A stretch of 64,000 bases of DNA from Sitta carolinensis. Lineage: Eukaryota > Chordata > Aves > Passeriformes > Sittidae. The notes beneath the pieces were generated by a model. It was not told where the DNA came from. It worked only from the letters and a program-made list of their open reading frames with translations, and did no database searches. The translations under genes and the position numbers were made by a program. The stretch spans positions 541,001 to 605,000 of the forward strand of contig CM063292.1 of assembly GCA_032173965.1 (NCBI GenBank). Direction: 5' to 3'. Below are positions 34,690 to 46,700 of this stretch, piece after piece; within the stretch, counting starts at the first letter, position 1, and each line of letters opens with the position of its first letter.

Positions 34690-35060
34690 GAGGAAGGAGA
34701 GCTCCTTCTAGTCCATCCTGCTGCTGACAATTAAGAAACCTCAAAGTAATTTTTGAAAATGTCAGCGTCTCATTTAGCAAAGGGATAAATAATGAATGAA
34801 GCATAATCACTGTCCTGCGCTGGTGGTACAGCTTCGCGGTGTCATTAGTAAACTAACGGTATAATATCTTCGTGTCACAGTTTAATTATATCTTGTAATT
34901 AGTTTCAGCAATGGATTGCACAGAGTCAGGCCCCCTGAGCTAAACAAAAGGTAATAGAACTTTCAGAGTCCTCGCATAAATCAATTATGAAAGTGTCCTG
35001 TGTTATTTGAGGCTTGTTTGCTGTAATTTTATGCACAAAGAAGAGATGATCCCTGCTGCC
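34690..35060. promoter_or_regulatory. Candidate conserved non-coding element
   Basis: About 370 bp free of known repeats, AT-rich, yet with isolated CpGs kept ('gtcagcgtctc', 'cagcttcgcggtgtc', 'ctaacggtataatatcttcg'). Many homeodomain or POU-like cores occur: 'gacaattaag', 'ttgtaattagtttc', 'gctgtaattttatgc', 'aatcaattatg'. CpGs in AT-rich DNA normally decay by methylation, so keeping them hints at selection. This is the strongest enhancer-like block I see by texture. Confidence 0.33.
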
Positions 35061-35220
35061 TACGGAGGGCGATTCACCTCACCAATTGCCTGCCTAAATG
35101 AGTGTGAGTGCTGAGGGGCAGGGGCTGCTGCCAGAGCCAGCAGGGCAAGGTCTGTGTGCCAACAAGCCCGGCCTGGCTGTCAGCACCACAAACACAGGAG
35201 CCCCCTGTGCAGGCACGGGA

Positions 35221-35425
35221 TAACAGGAGCCAGTTCTTCACTGGGAGAAGGGGGAGGCCCTGGCACAGGCTGCCCAGAGGCTGCCCCATCCCTGCAAGTG
35301 TTCAAGGCTGGACAGGGCTTGGAGCAGCCTGGCACAGTGGAAGGTGTCCCTGACCAGGGCACAGCAGGGGAATGGGATGAAGTTTAAGGTCCCTTCCCAG
35401 CCCAACCACTCTGGGATTTACTGAG
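35221..35425 (+). mobile_element. CR1 LINE, 3'-end fragment
   Basis: 'ccagttcttcactgggagaa', 'gaggccctggcacaggctgc', 'tcaaggctggacagggcttg', 'cagtggaaggtgtccctgac', then 'aaggtcccttcccagcccaa' and a 'ctctgggatttactgag' end. Well preserved. Confidence 0.94.
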
Positions 35426-35667
35426 ATGCAGACCCAGCAGGATGGCACCATGATGCTCCTGCTGCTGGTGCTGCTGTGCCCCAGGCCAGCAGCAGTGATG
35501 GCCATGGCTGTCCTGTGTCTAGAGCTGCACATTGCTGCATTTCTGTTCACCATCCCAAGCACCATCCAAACAGCACCTCCACCTGCCTCTCCCTGTTCCT
35601 CCCCCAGAGCCAAACTTCCCTGTGTGTTGGGATCTGATCTCCGGTTTGTCTTGTTTCCATCAAGACA

Positions 35668-35883
35668 GATTAGATATTAACAAAGTATTTTTCCCCTGAA
35701 AGAGTGGTCAGGCATTGGAATAAGCTGCCCAGGGAGGGGTTGGAGTCACCCTCTCTGGAAGTATTCAAGAGATGTCTGGATGTGGCACCTGGGAGGTGGT
35801 TTAGGGGTGATTGTGGTGGTGTTGGGATGATGGTTGGACCTGATGATCTTAAAGATCCCTTCCAACCTGGATGATTTGGTGAA
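35668..35883 (+). mobile_element. CR1 LINE, older-subfamily 3'-end fragment
   Basis: 'ttagatattaacaaagtatt', 'ggaataagctgcccagggag', 'ggttggagtcaccctctctg', 'tcaagagatgtctggatgtg', 'ttggacctgatgatcttaaa', 'cccttccaacctggatgatt'. It matches the older 'toward-GATGATCT' CR1 3' type and differs from the GC-rich type 240 bp upstream in the same orientation. Confidence 0.95.
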
Positions 35884-35889
35884 GACCAG

Positions 35890-36660
35890 CCCAGGTCCTG
35901 GCCCAATGACTGTCTTCAACCCAATATTTGGGGTTGTTCTTTCTCCTGCTCATTCCTGATCTTACTCATCTGCTGCCACGGGAGAGAATCACACAGGAGG
36001 GCTGTGCTGGAAATGGATCCAGGCAGGCTGAGGGGTCCCTTGAGGCTACCTGGTTGTACTTGCAGCGGATCAGAGTCTGCTGCCATCCCACATGCTGCTG
36101 CTTGAGCTCTGGAAATTCTACAGGACATGCTCTTTTCCTAAGAGCTCTTTATGCCACACCAGGACTGTGGATAGAACAATCCATACCTGGGAAGGGCTGG
36201 GAACGATCCCCACCATCCCAGCCTCTATCTTCTCATGTAGTTTCAGGAGAAAAAAAAAGTCGAAATACTGGAATTTAATGTATAAAATCATGTTTCACAG
36301 TTCAGTCTTAATATCTATATTGCATTTGCCTATTTTTTCCTCAGTCTTCGGAAGAGCCCTACGTATTCCGTCACCATTCCCGTGCGTGGGGACGCACATG
36401 TGAGGCTCTCCCTGCTCTCATGTCTGAGTGCCTGAACCATTTATCTTTTCATGTTGTTCCTCTGCCCCCACTGCTTGGTGTTGGAAGCTGCCTACGTGAC
36501 GCAGGATGGAGAAGGTGGAAAAAAAAAACCCTAAATAAAATGAAACCTCTCAGTGTGTCTAATTTTGGCCTCCTGATATCTCCAAAAGCAAAAAAGGCTC
36601 ACAGCAGCAGCAAAGGGCTGTCCGGGGGTCACCCAATCCACGGCTGAGCGTCTGGGACCC
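35890..36660. other. Unique non-coding DNA
   Basis: No supported feature. Short chance open frames only. Confidence 0.4.
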
Positions 36661-36668
36661 CACTGCGG

Positions 36669-36683
36669 GCAGCAGAGGGGAGT
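36669..36683 (+). promoter_or_regulatory. CTCF-like motif
   Basis: GCAGCAGAGGGGAGT resembles the CTCF core CAGCAGAGGGCGC with mismatches near its 3' end. One degenerate motif is expected by chance at some rate. It is noted because promoter-like signals lie 350 bp downstream. Confidence 0.22.
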
Positions 36684-36931
36684 GTGGAGAGGAGTCTGAA
36701 AGGTGCCAAGACGTGTAATTGTCTCAGTCCTGATCAAGCTGCAGAACACACCGGGGTCCTGGTTCAAAGCCCTCCTCAAGTCTGCCTTGAAAGCGAATCC
36801 TGTGGCATGCTGGCCTTGCTGTTTATACAACAACTTCCAGGTTTAAATGAAAAGCTGCTTCCCAAAGCAGCCTGAATCCTCCCATTGTGAGCCCTTCAGC
36901 AGATTTAACAATAGGAAAAGCACCGAGCAGG

Positions 36932-36978
<47 letters not shown>
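36932..36978 (+). repeat. Poly(A) run, 47 bases
   Basis: An uninterrupted A run, by far the longest homopolymer in the window. CR1 elements do not end in poly(A), so in a bird this is either slippage-grown simple sequence, a retropseudogene-type tail, or a sequencing/assembly length error. The bases upstream show no recognisable processed gene. Confidence 0.95.
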
Positions 36979-36982
<4 letters not shown>

Positions 36983-37012
36983 AGTCCTCCGAGCGGTGCT
37001 GCAATCCAGCCG

Positions 37013-37050
37013 GTTGCCATGGTGACATGATGACTTGTTCACATGGCAAC
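37013..37050. promoter_or_regulatory. Twin RFX X-box-like motifs in inverted arrangement
   Basis: GTTGCCATGGTGAC (37013-37026) and GTTCACATGGCAAC (37037-37050) each have one perfect RFX half-site (GTTGCC; GGCAAC). Their outer nine bases, GTTGCCATG and CATGGCAAC, are exact reverse complements. RFX factors bind such X-boxes in promoters of ciliary genes and other targets. A CpG-dense stretch begins about 45 bp downstream, as in an RFX-driven promoter. No coding exon is visible after it. Confidence 0.45.
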
Positions 37051-37082
37051 ATACCTTCGGTCCACTATTAAAATGATGAGAG

Positions 37083-37205
37083 CAAACTGGGCTGCGCTGA
37101 GCGCAGCATCCCGCGCGCCGGAGCAGCGGCGCGGCGCGGGAGGAGGGACCTGCAGAACAAAGGTGCAGAGGGCACTGCTGGGGGGCAGGGGACGCCAGCG
37201 GGGAT
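37083..37205. promoter_or_regulatory. CpG-dense patch downstream of X-box motifs
   Basis: GCTGCGCTGAGCGCAGC, CCCGCGCGCCGGAGC and GCGGCGCGGCGCGGG give about a dozen CpGs in 70 bp. Together with the X-box pair this resembles a small TATA-less promoter. GCTGCGCTGAGCGCAGC is itself an inverted repeat (GCTGCGCT / AGCGCAGC). No transcript can be assigned. Confidence 0.4.
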
Positions 37206-37209
37206 ACAC

Positions 37210-39320
37210 CGAGTGCTAGATGTGTATCAGACACGAGTAACAGCTACAGACATGACAAACTAAATTCTGCTTGCATACGAAATCTGCCTGTTGAAGCCAA
37301 AGGATGTTTTCCATACGTTAGTGGCATCATCCAGAGGCACTGAACTTCTTTAGGATGTGACCTCGAGGAGCCATGGCAAAACAATGACTTGGGAAAGGAA
37401 GGGAATCACTGGAGACCCCATCAACACAAAACCAATTGTGGTAAAGATAAAACTTAAGAAATAGCTGCTGCAGCAGTGAACTGCAATCATGTAGTTTGTA
37501 ATTTACATTAAAATCCCAAACAACTAGCAAGTGGGAAATTGTGTAACATCTATTTAGTCACAATGAATACCCAAGATTATAAAAAAGATATCCCTGTTGC
37601 CATGTTATTGGTGTGTCTTCTGCAATTCTTTTAATTTTAACAGATTTACACCTCTTCCTGATAGCACAGAAAATAGTAATACCACTGGGGAGCTCATCAT
37701 CCACTAGTCCCTCATTTAGACCAAGGACAGGATGAATCTCTTTGGTTTATGAAGCATGTGCATCATACAACACACATGAGAAGGTATCTTCAAATATAAA
37801 ACGTGGGGGAAAATGCCCTTAATCCAGATTCTGTTTTAATTTGCAGGATGAGGGTGCAGTGAGGCTCACCATGGGTGAGGAGGTGTCTTTGGAGGCCATG
37901 CTGAGTCCCCAGCATGGAGGGCACAGAGGCCCCAGATTTTAGCAGATGTGAGGGCAGAGGAGGATTCATTTCATCTCTGTCACTGATGAAACAACAGCTT
38001 TGTCCCACTCCCCAAAACATGGTGAACAGAAATGAGCCTGTAAGGATGGCAAACTGCGTGTGGAAGGGAAGAAAAGCAACCTTTGGGTGTCCATCAAGCC
38101 ATCCCAACAGCCACTCATCTTCCCTCCTGAGGACCAAAACAGCTGCAAAGTGCCTGAAATCATTAAGCAGATGAAAATGCTAAAGGTGGGCTTGGGCTAA
38201 ACCTCACAGTGTCCCAACCACGAGGCATCAAAGACCAATCCCTCACCACTCATTTGCTGTTTCCTTTTTCTCTGCACGCACCTGTACTGGTGAAGTTTGT
38301 CTGTGCTTGGGAAGCACAGAGCATCCTACACCCTTCCCAGGCAGAGGTTCCATGTCCATCCATGGGCAGCCAGGCAGGAGAGAGGATGGCAGCAGCTGGA
38401 AAGGGTATGTTGGCACAAAAAGCCTTTGGAGTGCATCTGCACAGCCACAGCTCCCTGTTTGGTTTGTAGGAGCTTTCCAAACAACAAAGGGACTCTGTTG
38501 ATTTAAGGTAAATATCATATTTTGCATGAGTCAATATGACAGTGCTAGCAGGAACACAGAGGTAAGGGGCTGGTCTGGAAGCAGTCTGGGAATATAACTT
38601 CACATATTGGAAGGTCCCATTTTTATTGAAAACACTTCAGTCTGAGATACACTCAACAGTTCAAATGAACTTGGAATTTTCAGTGTGACTCAATGCTTTA
38701 ATGTCCAGTACAGGAAGAAGCAGAGCAGAAATTAAGATTATAGCTGACCAGAAAAATCTAAAAGCAACAATCAGGCTTCACAGTTCCATTTTGTAAAGAC
38801 TGATACCAGCTGGAGGAAATATACCCTGAGTATTTATTTCAACAGGTCTAATTCACAGACTTTCAAAGTGGGCACAGGAAGTCTTTTGCTGTGCTTTTCT
38901 CTCTCATCTCTTGCTGCTCCACCCTGGCATATTCAGAAACGTTTTGCTGCTTTCCACATCCCTCTGAAACCACGACATACAGCTGCCCAACCCCTCCTTA
39001 AAACAGCTGCTTCTACAAATTGCAATAATCTTACTCCTTCAAAAGAATAACAATTCCTATGCAGTGCAGAGAAATGGAACCAAGTTCACCTATTCCTTAA
39101 CTTTTGAGGATAAACCTAATTTTAGAAACGAGATTTATCTGAGGAATAAATCAGGAATAATTTTCAGCCACTTGCAGGAACTTCATTAAGGAAACAGGAA
39201 CCCGCAGGTTCACCAGAGAGCCAACAGGTGTTTAAACAATTCCTACTACCTACACTCTCACGTCGACTTTATTTTCAAGTTTCACTCAATGATGGAGTTG
39301 TTCCTCAGCTCCTTGTGTGC
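37210..39320. other. Unique non-coding DNA, nothing recognised
   Basis: AT-rich to mixed, free of CR1 tails and tandem arrays. Short chance open frames only. Confidence 0.4.
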
Positions 39321-39329
39321 TTAGCCATT

Positions 39330-39600
39330 TAATTAAAGCAATCCATATTGAATTCATGTCCAGATGCCTTGACCAGCAGAGCCAGATCCTCATTGGCATG
39401 CCAGCTGCTCAAAGAAGAGCACAGCCCCTCGCATACTAATCAGAGGGGAAGGCAGTGATTCATCAGCCCGCGATACTGCTTCAGCATCTACAAGCACTTA
39501 TGACATGTAATTGCTGGTGCATAAGCAAGCCAGGCCACATTAAAAAGCCCACAGATAGTCAGAGATAAAAATTAATGACTTTTGCTTTGTGTAATCCTGC
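39330..39600. promoter_or_regulatory. Candidate regulatory element
   Basis: 'catttaattaaagcaatcc', 'cgcatactaatcag', 'gacatgtaattgctgg', 'gcataagcaagcc' and 'aaaaattaatgac' in about 270 bp, with CpGs at 39431 and 39469-39471. Repeat-free. Enhancer-like texture; conservation untested. Confidence 0.25.
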
Positions 39601-39609
39601 CTGTGTTGG

Positions 39610-42080
39610 GGGGAGGGGAGGGAGACTGGGATTAATGGACAAATGTAAGGAGGCACAAAGGAACAAAGAGTTTCTTGGCCTTGTTTACATATTGAACAAT
39701 AATAATAAAAGAAAAGTGACAAGTTATGGGAAAGGCAAGTGTGAATTTTCGGCACGAGTGAGTTGGAAGACTGCTTGCAGTTCATTATGGATGCAGAATT
39801 TCCATACTCATTATTCTGAAACAAACCTCCTCGGCAGGCCCTTCTGGGACCAGTGGGGGCAGTTTTTATTATTCATCTCTGGCTGGTATTGAGGCTGTCA
39901 TTAGAGGGCTGCTCGGCACGCGGGCCAGGGATCGCTGTCTGGGGAGGAATAGCTTATCCTGGCCGAGCGGGGTCACGGGGGGCCACGGCTGTAAAACCAG
40001 CCAAGGACAGGGAGGGAAATCAGGGACAGCAGACAAAGACATGATGTAATGCACCCACAACAGAAGCTTCTGCAGATCAAGTGCTCATCAAAATATTCAT
40101 GCATCAGCACTGTTGTTTGAATCTCCCTGCCCCGAATCCCCTTTCTTCCCCAACGATGGATACAACCTCTCTGGAACACTTTTGAAAGAAAATGCCATTT
40201 TTCTGTCTTGTTTTTCCTGTAACATTTGCTTTCTAAAGTCTTGATGAGATGTGAATCTGAAGTTACCTGAGCTGGCTTCCCCCTTGGAGGGAACAAAGAT
40301 GATGTGTGTGATCTCACACATAATCAGACTTAGTCTCACCCAAAGCCCACCTCCAGCCACCAGGCAACATATGCTACCTCAGCAGTGTCCAGAGTTCTCC
40401 TGAGCTCAGTAGAAACCTGCCAGGTACAGCAGCAGAGATCTGGGAGCAGAGTTTCTTCCTGACATGAAAGCTTCCACTTACAGGTGCAGCTGCACATTGT
40501 CCAGGCCAGTACCTCCAGTTCACTCCTAAATGCTGGCTCCAGTCTGGACTCTGATTTCCAGTCCACTTCAGCCATGACCCATATCCAAGAAAGCCAATTT
40601 ACTACCTGTTGAGTGGAAGTTTCTCCTGTGTAGCTGGGAAGAGTTATTTTAGGAACTATGGAGTTATCACAATTGCATGTTATCTCAGCACTATGGAAAA
40701 CTGCCAATGCCATGACAATAGTGCCAAAAAAAAGGATGAAAAAGAGTATTCCCAAGTCAAACATGTTGATCATTTTAATATGCAAATAAACCCTTCCCAC
40801 AGAGGTCAGCTGTGACTGCTGCTCGACCTGGAGGTGACAACACAGGGCTCTGGTGGACACGGCAGGAAGGGCCGTGCTTTACACAGCACAAATGAATTCA
40901 CCATCCACTGGAGCCCATCTCCCAGCTGGTAACATTTGCAAAGCCACTCTGGAGGACTCCTGTGCCTTCCCAATCGTGCACAGCCCTGAGGAGCGGAGGG
41001 CGAAGCAGCAGGTCTGAGGAAAACAGAAAATCATTGCTATCGGCAGGTGGCTGAGCAGCCACTCAGAGCCATCACTTGTGTTTAAGCTCTGCAGCCTGCA
41101 GCCTTCCCCCTGTACACCTCACTCTTTGTGTAGCACGTTTACCACCTGATTTCATCTGCTTTGCAGAAATATTTACCGGGTGCAGGTGAGGAAGCAGAAG
41201 GTGCAGCTGCATCCACATCACCATAGGATTTTATTTACAACTGGGGCTTTGTGGTGCAGCCAGATAAAAGAGGATTAAATTACGCTCTGTAAATTAAGAG
41301 TCTGAACACTATAAAACTCCTAAGCCTTTGTATGCTAAGCAAGAACTTTGACTCCCATGGGAGCTGCAACAGAGATTCTGCATACACAGAGAAGACTCAG
41401 AATTTTTTTTTGCTATCTCAGTGTATCTTTCCCAGAGATATTATCAAATTGATTTGGAAACACTTTGTCAGCACCAAAAAAGTTCAACTGAATTATGATG
41501 TCCAGTGCATTTTCATCTCAGCTCCTCCTCATGCTTGTTCAAACAGGTTTTCCCATTGTAAGGGTGTTCTCTCCAGTTATGCAGTGTCCATATCCCCATC
41601 CCACTGGCCCAGTCCACTGGAAGACCACTGCTGAGGATCTTTGCTTACTGACAAAATGTACTAACACAACACTCATCCCAACCCCTTTCCTCCCCCTCTC
41701 CTCCTTCCCTTCTTTCCTCAGACAAAACTAACAAAATGCACACAAAAAACTCTCTTTCAAGCTACTTATTTCTTCCTCAACCTTATTTTCCATTTTCCCC
41801 TCCATACTTTTGGAAAAAAGCAAGAAAACATTTCTGTTTGATGTTCTCATACAGTATCTTCTGCACTAGAAGACAGAATAAGCTGATAACCTGCTGTAGC
41901 AGAAGATGTTTGACTTTAATAACTCTAAGAGTCCACTAACAGCTGTTCCTGGAGTTAAAAACACAAAGTGGAAGTTACCCATGTAAAACTGTTCAAGACT
42001 GCTGGGATTTTCTGCGTATGTTATGGGTTGAGCATTTTAAGGTCAGTCTTGTGTTATCAGCCATTACTTTCTTTGCTCTC
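39610..42080. other. Unique non-coding DNA
   Basis: No repeat family or gene recognised. A 174-codon minus-strand open frame at 40336-40860 has a hydrophobic stretch but resembles no known family and has no supporting splice or promoter context. A short AAT run lies at 39701-39710. Confidence 0.38.
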
Positions 42081-42082
42081 AG

Positions 42083-42266
42083 AGTGGGCAGGCCCTGGCA
42101 CAGGTGCCCAGAGCAGCTGTGGATCCCTGGCAGTGCCCCAGGCCAGGCTGGACACGGGCTGGGAGCAGCCTGGGACAGTGGAAGGTGTCCCTGCCCAGGG
42201 CAGGGGGTGGAACTGGCTGAGTTTCTGGTCCCTTCAAACCCAGAGCAGACTGGGATTCTGTGAAGA
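42083..42266 (+). mobile_element. CR1 LINE, 3'-end fragment
   Basis: 'ggcaggccctggcacaggtg', 'caggccaggctggacacggg', 'tgggacagtggaaggtgtcc', 'ctggtcccttcaaacccaga' and a 'tgggattctgtgaag' end. Well preserved. Confidence 0.94.
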
Positions 42267-42569
42267 GACTGCTGCTGGCGAAGGGCTGGAAGAACAGACT
42301 GTCTGATGCACGCCAGCCCACGGGGCACTATCAGACAGTAACAGCCTGGCAATAGCTGAGGAGGGCATGTTAAGAGTAATCACAGGTAACTGTCTCAGAC
42401 AGACAGGAAGAGAGGGGTAAAAAACCTGAAGCAGCTATCTTTAAAGAGAACAAGCAGATCTGAGTAATCCAATTTAGGGGAGATAAGAGTCTGCTGGTAG
42501 CACTGTCCTTTAGCTGGACAAACGCCTTCGTTCAAGTGTCAACCCCAATCCTGGGGAGGTCAGGCGCGG

Positions 42570-42930
42570 GGCCCACAGCCTAATGGACTCCTCAATTGCC
42601 TGAGTGGATTTCCCAACAAACACGCTGGCCCAACAGAATTGATTTCCAGGCCGTGCACGGGTCCCTAACGCAATTACCCTGCAGCGAGGAGCGGGGCAGC
42701 GCCAGCAGTGCGGCCGGCACAGCCCCGCTGCTCGCGGCTGCTGCAGCTCTGGAATGCCTTTCGCTGTCTCAACACAGAACAATTATACCCCTGCTTAAAG
42801 AGGTCTGGAGGGACCTCAGGAGAAACTTTCCCTTCCAGCTTTGTGTGTTAATGAAAAAAATCAAGTCTTAGCTCTCTAATAGGCGAATTCAATTTATGAC
42901 GAGCAAATACAATCATCTCGACACCAGCGC
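42570..42930. promoter_or_regulatory. Candidate regulatory element
   Basis: 'ctcaattgcctgag', 'cagaattgatttccagg', 'ctaacgcaattaccctg', then a GC-rich core with CpGs at 42690-42735, then 'ctctaataggcgaattcaat' and 'tatgacgagcaaatac'. AT-rich homeodomain cores surround a small CpG core, repeat-free. Low-confidence inference. Confidence 0.27.
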
Positions 42931-43394
42931 TGCAACGACGTCTGCCCAGCTGCTGCTGCACGTGGGGTCCTACAGCTCTGACACACCAGAGCCAAATTTC
43001 TCCACGATACAGTAACACCAGGTTTGTGCACCAACTGGATGGAGCAACATCAGATTTAGTGTTTCCTCTAATTTTTTTTCTTCCTCAGGGCAGGTTTGGA
43101 CTTACCCTGAGAGCCAGGAGGTGATCCTAGAAGGGCTGGGGTTCTGAGAGCCGTACAAAAAGCCCCCAAACCCAGAAGTTACATGCCTGGGACTTGCCAG
43201 TGCACCTATCTCACGCCCTGACAATGCAGGGCTCCATACACCATGGATGGGGACTGAGATGCACCACGCTGGGTGCAGCTGGAAGCCAGGGCCAGAGAAC
43301 ATGGGCACATGGGCAGTCACTCAGGGGCTCCCCAGCTGGCATTTCATTCAGCTCCTGTGTTCAGTACGCACCAATGAACCTCTTCTCCACAAAT

Positions 43395-43765
43395 TTCATC
43401 TATCTTGAACTCATTTATTCTGCCCTCCACAATATCCTGTGCAATAAATTCCATGTGTTAATTCTGTGCTCTAAGAAAAAGTACCAACTTCTCTTTAGTT
43501 TAACTTTCTCTGTTTGGTGAATACCCCACTTGCTTCTTCTAACTGTCCCCCAACCATTTTTCCTGTGCCACTCACAGTTTACAAGCTGCTACTGCATTTC
43601 TCCATCCCATTTACTATGATGGATTATGAATTCCAAACTTTTTAGTTCCTCTGCTGGTAGAAGACGCCCCATATCCAAAAGAGTCCGACTGCCTGGTAAC
43701 TCAGCTGCCCATTTGGCCACTCTCAGATAAGGCCCAGCATCCTGATCATCCTTCTGAGGCTGCAG
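43395..43765 (-). mobile_element. Ancient CR1/L3-like LINE relic
   Basis: In plus orientation: 'attccatgtgttaattctgt', 'aaaaagtaccaacttctctt', 'ccatcccatttactatgatg' and 'gccccatatccaaaagagtc' follow, in order and with heavy divergence, the reverse-complement layout of old amniote CR1/L3 3' sequences (rows of 'tccacaggttaattatg', 'agaaatacttcc', 'ccatttataatttt' type). Far older than the GC-rich avian tails here. Edges are approximate. Confidence 0.55.
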
Positions 43766-43799
43766 CACTTATGAACACAGAGCACCACCCATATCTCTG

Positions 43800-46700
43800 C
43801 TCTGGAGTGCCAAAGGATCTTCTATCCCTCAGCTTTTCAAAAAGCCATGATTTAATCCATGGTGCTAAAAATTTCTTGGCAAACTAAAGCTGCAGCCATA
43901 GGAAGCTGCCTGACTGACTTTGTATTGAGGGAAGCAGTGCAGTTGCAACCAATCCAAATCTGTGCTTGAGCATCCAGAATCATTCCTTGACAGACCATCT
44001 ACCTGGATGATGGATTCACTGCGAGCCAGTGCTGTGCTGGCTCCATCCATGCTTCCTCCAGCCAGTGGGACGCTGCTCCGAGCACACTGCGCTCTCCTGC
44101 TGCTGCTGCACAAAGCCATCTGTCAGGTTCTCAGCCTGATTTCCCTTTTCCTGTCTTCCACCAAGTAGGAGCAAACGGGGCCAGATTCCAGCTGTATTTT
44201 TCATCCTCCAATTAGCAGGCTCCAATTCATCACTCTGAGTATCTCCTGGCATCAGTGCTGAGATTCCTCCTCACGCCTGGTAAATCGGTCTTCATTTAAA
44301 ACCCTCTCTCTTAGCCCTAAATGGAAATCAATTCTGCAAGTTTAGCAAATAGTTAATTACTCCACAAAGAGGATTGATTGGCCTTTGATCACCAGAAAGC
44401 TCTGTAGTGCTATTAGTCTCTTTCATCTGTGATTAAACCACAGAGAAAAAGAAACAAAAACTAAATTAGGCTTCTCCTGTTATCCTACAAATATTTAATG
44501 ATGGGATAATCTCCTAAAGGTGTGATCAGGGGATATACATTCTGCCAGGAAACGTCTCCAGCTCAACCTTGAACCCCAAATCTCTCCCTGCAAAGTGCCT
44601 GGCAATGAACTTTACAGAGGCGTGGAGCTGAGCTCAAAGGGATGCTTTGTAGTACACCCTCTTCTTGGCCTTTTCTTCTTTCCTCTTCTTATGTACGTTT
44701 TAATGCAGATAAAGATTTTCCCAACGGAGCCCTGACATGAATAATAATAATAATAACAATAATAAAGGCTTCCTTTAAATTCAGTTTTGGCTCTGCTGAC
44801 TTTCTCAGCAGGACAAGCCTGTGTCCCGTTGATTTGCAGCTTTGTACAGAGCTGTTTCCCCAAATGATGGGATCCTCCCACTTCAGACAAATTTCAAGTA
44901 TCGCAGTCCCCCACTGCTAACCCACTCTAGAATTCAGGCCCAGGGAAGCACAAAGCCACCGAGCTGCACCACGACAGACGCTGCCATGGGAAGGTCACAG
45001 GATGGAGAATAAGGGCTGAGCTGCATTTCTCATGTTCCAGGCAATTTTAAAGCCTGGGAACCTTCCCCTCGTGACACTAAGGCAAAGTTCATTAGGGGTG
45101 GCTGGCTCAGGCTGTGCCCCACACAGCCACAGACTCACCAGATGCACCCCAAGCCTCTCCAGAGCCCTGGGCAGCCAGGCCAGGGCTGCACTGTATCAAC
45201 ACATTCCTGGGAACTGCTGCTTCCCCAGGACCACCAGAACTTCAGGAGGACCACGGAAACACTCCTGCTCTTCTCCAGCAAATTTTTCTCAGCTGCAAAT
45301 GGTGCTGCTCCCAGCACACATTCCCAGATGCACTAATGAGGGTTGAACCCAGCACCAGGCACAGAGAGTGCCCCAGATTTCTGCAGCCTTTGTCTCCCTA
45401 GCTGGGGAAGGTAACACCTATGGCATCTGGCCACTGGTCATCTGGGGAAGCCAGTCCCAAAAGCCAATGACGCTTCCACAGCCAATGGTACCAACAGGAA
45501 ATTTGAAAGGATCATTTCTGCAAGCAGCATGGAAGGCAAAAACCCTGTTCTACAGGCCAACAGGGAAGTACAGGACACAGCCATGTATCCAGGAGAAAGC
45601 CAGATTTCAAGAGGTGTCTCTTGCCAGATCAAGACACAAGATGGGAAGGCAAGGGATGGAGCTGGTAATGCTGAACTTCAAGAAGTTTCACAACTTGCTA
45701 TGGAAACTCAGAAAATTATGACTTTTTTTTAGCACTAAAATGTCATAATATTCTTCATGAAGGAGAAAAGAAGAGCCTCCTGACACGTTTTCAACTCTCG
45801 AATGGCAGAGTCCTTGAGGGGCCGTGCCACGCATCAGGCAACAGCAGGCGTTAATTAGCCCAGGTTTCCTACGGAATTGTTGTGTGCGGGTGTGCCTGTG
45901 TTTTCCTTTCCCTGGGTGTCTCATTTGCAGAATGTTCAATCATCCCCCCTCTCCTGACTCTGCAGCCGTGTGTGCTCCTGTGCTGACACCTGTCACACAG
46001 TGCCACCGCAAATTGGACGTGTCAGCCCCAGCGTGCTGGTGCCAAGGTGTGAATTAGATGGAGGCTCTCGCCGCCACTCTCCTGACCTCTCCACTCCATT
46101 ACCAGGACATCCCAAGCCTCTGGGTATCAAAAACCAAAACACAAGGAGAAGAACCCTACACACCCATTGCAACCATCGGTGACACTTTCCTCTCCTAATG
46201 AAGGGAAGATTTAAGTAACCAGAATTTGTAAACACACTGATTTCATTTGCAGAGTGGTGAGAAATGGACTTTACTTTTTTGTTTGTGCCGTACCAGGAGG
46301 CTCTAGAGGCCAGAAAGAGAAAGGAAAGTGAATAGTTAGTGGAGCTTTCAGATGAAAAGACTCCCAAGTCACTGTGCACAAAGGAAAACAAGCGTTTCTG
46401 TCGTGCCTGTCGGTGTGGATGTGGTCACCAGCAAACTGCGCCAAGAGCCCCCGAACAATGCCCGTGGCTGAGATCACCCCAATCCCCAGCCCTCACCTTG
46501 CTCTGAGCTCGGGGAGGGGGCTGGGGTGGGTGTTGTTCTGTTTTTTAAAACAATGGCTCCCAGAACAAAAGGCTGATTTGTGCAGCAGGCAGAGCTGGGG
46601 ACCACCTAGAGCACGGGGCTGCAGCCCCATATGGTGCCACACAATAACAAATAAGAACAACAATAAGGAAAGCTGCACCCACTTTGCTCGGTACGGTGTT

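Noticed and set aside
40336..40860. 174-codon minus-strand open frame with a hydrophobic segment as a membrane protein
   Set aside because: One hydrophobic stretch in AT-rich DNA is common by chance; no family resemblance.
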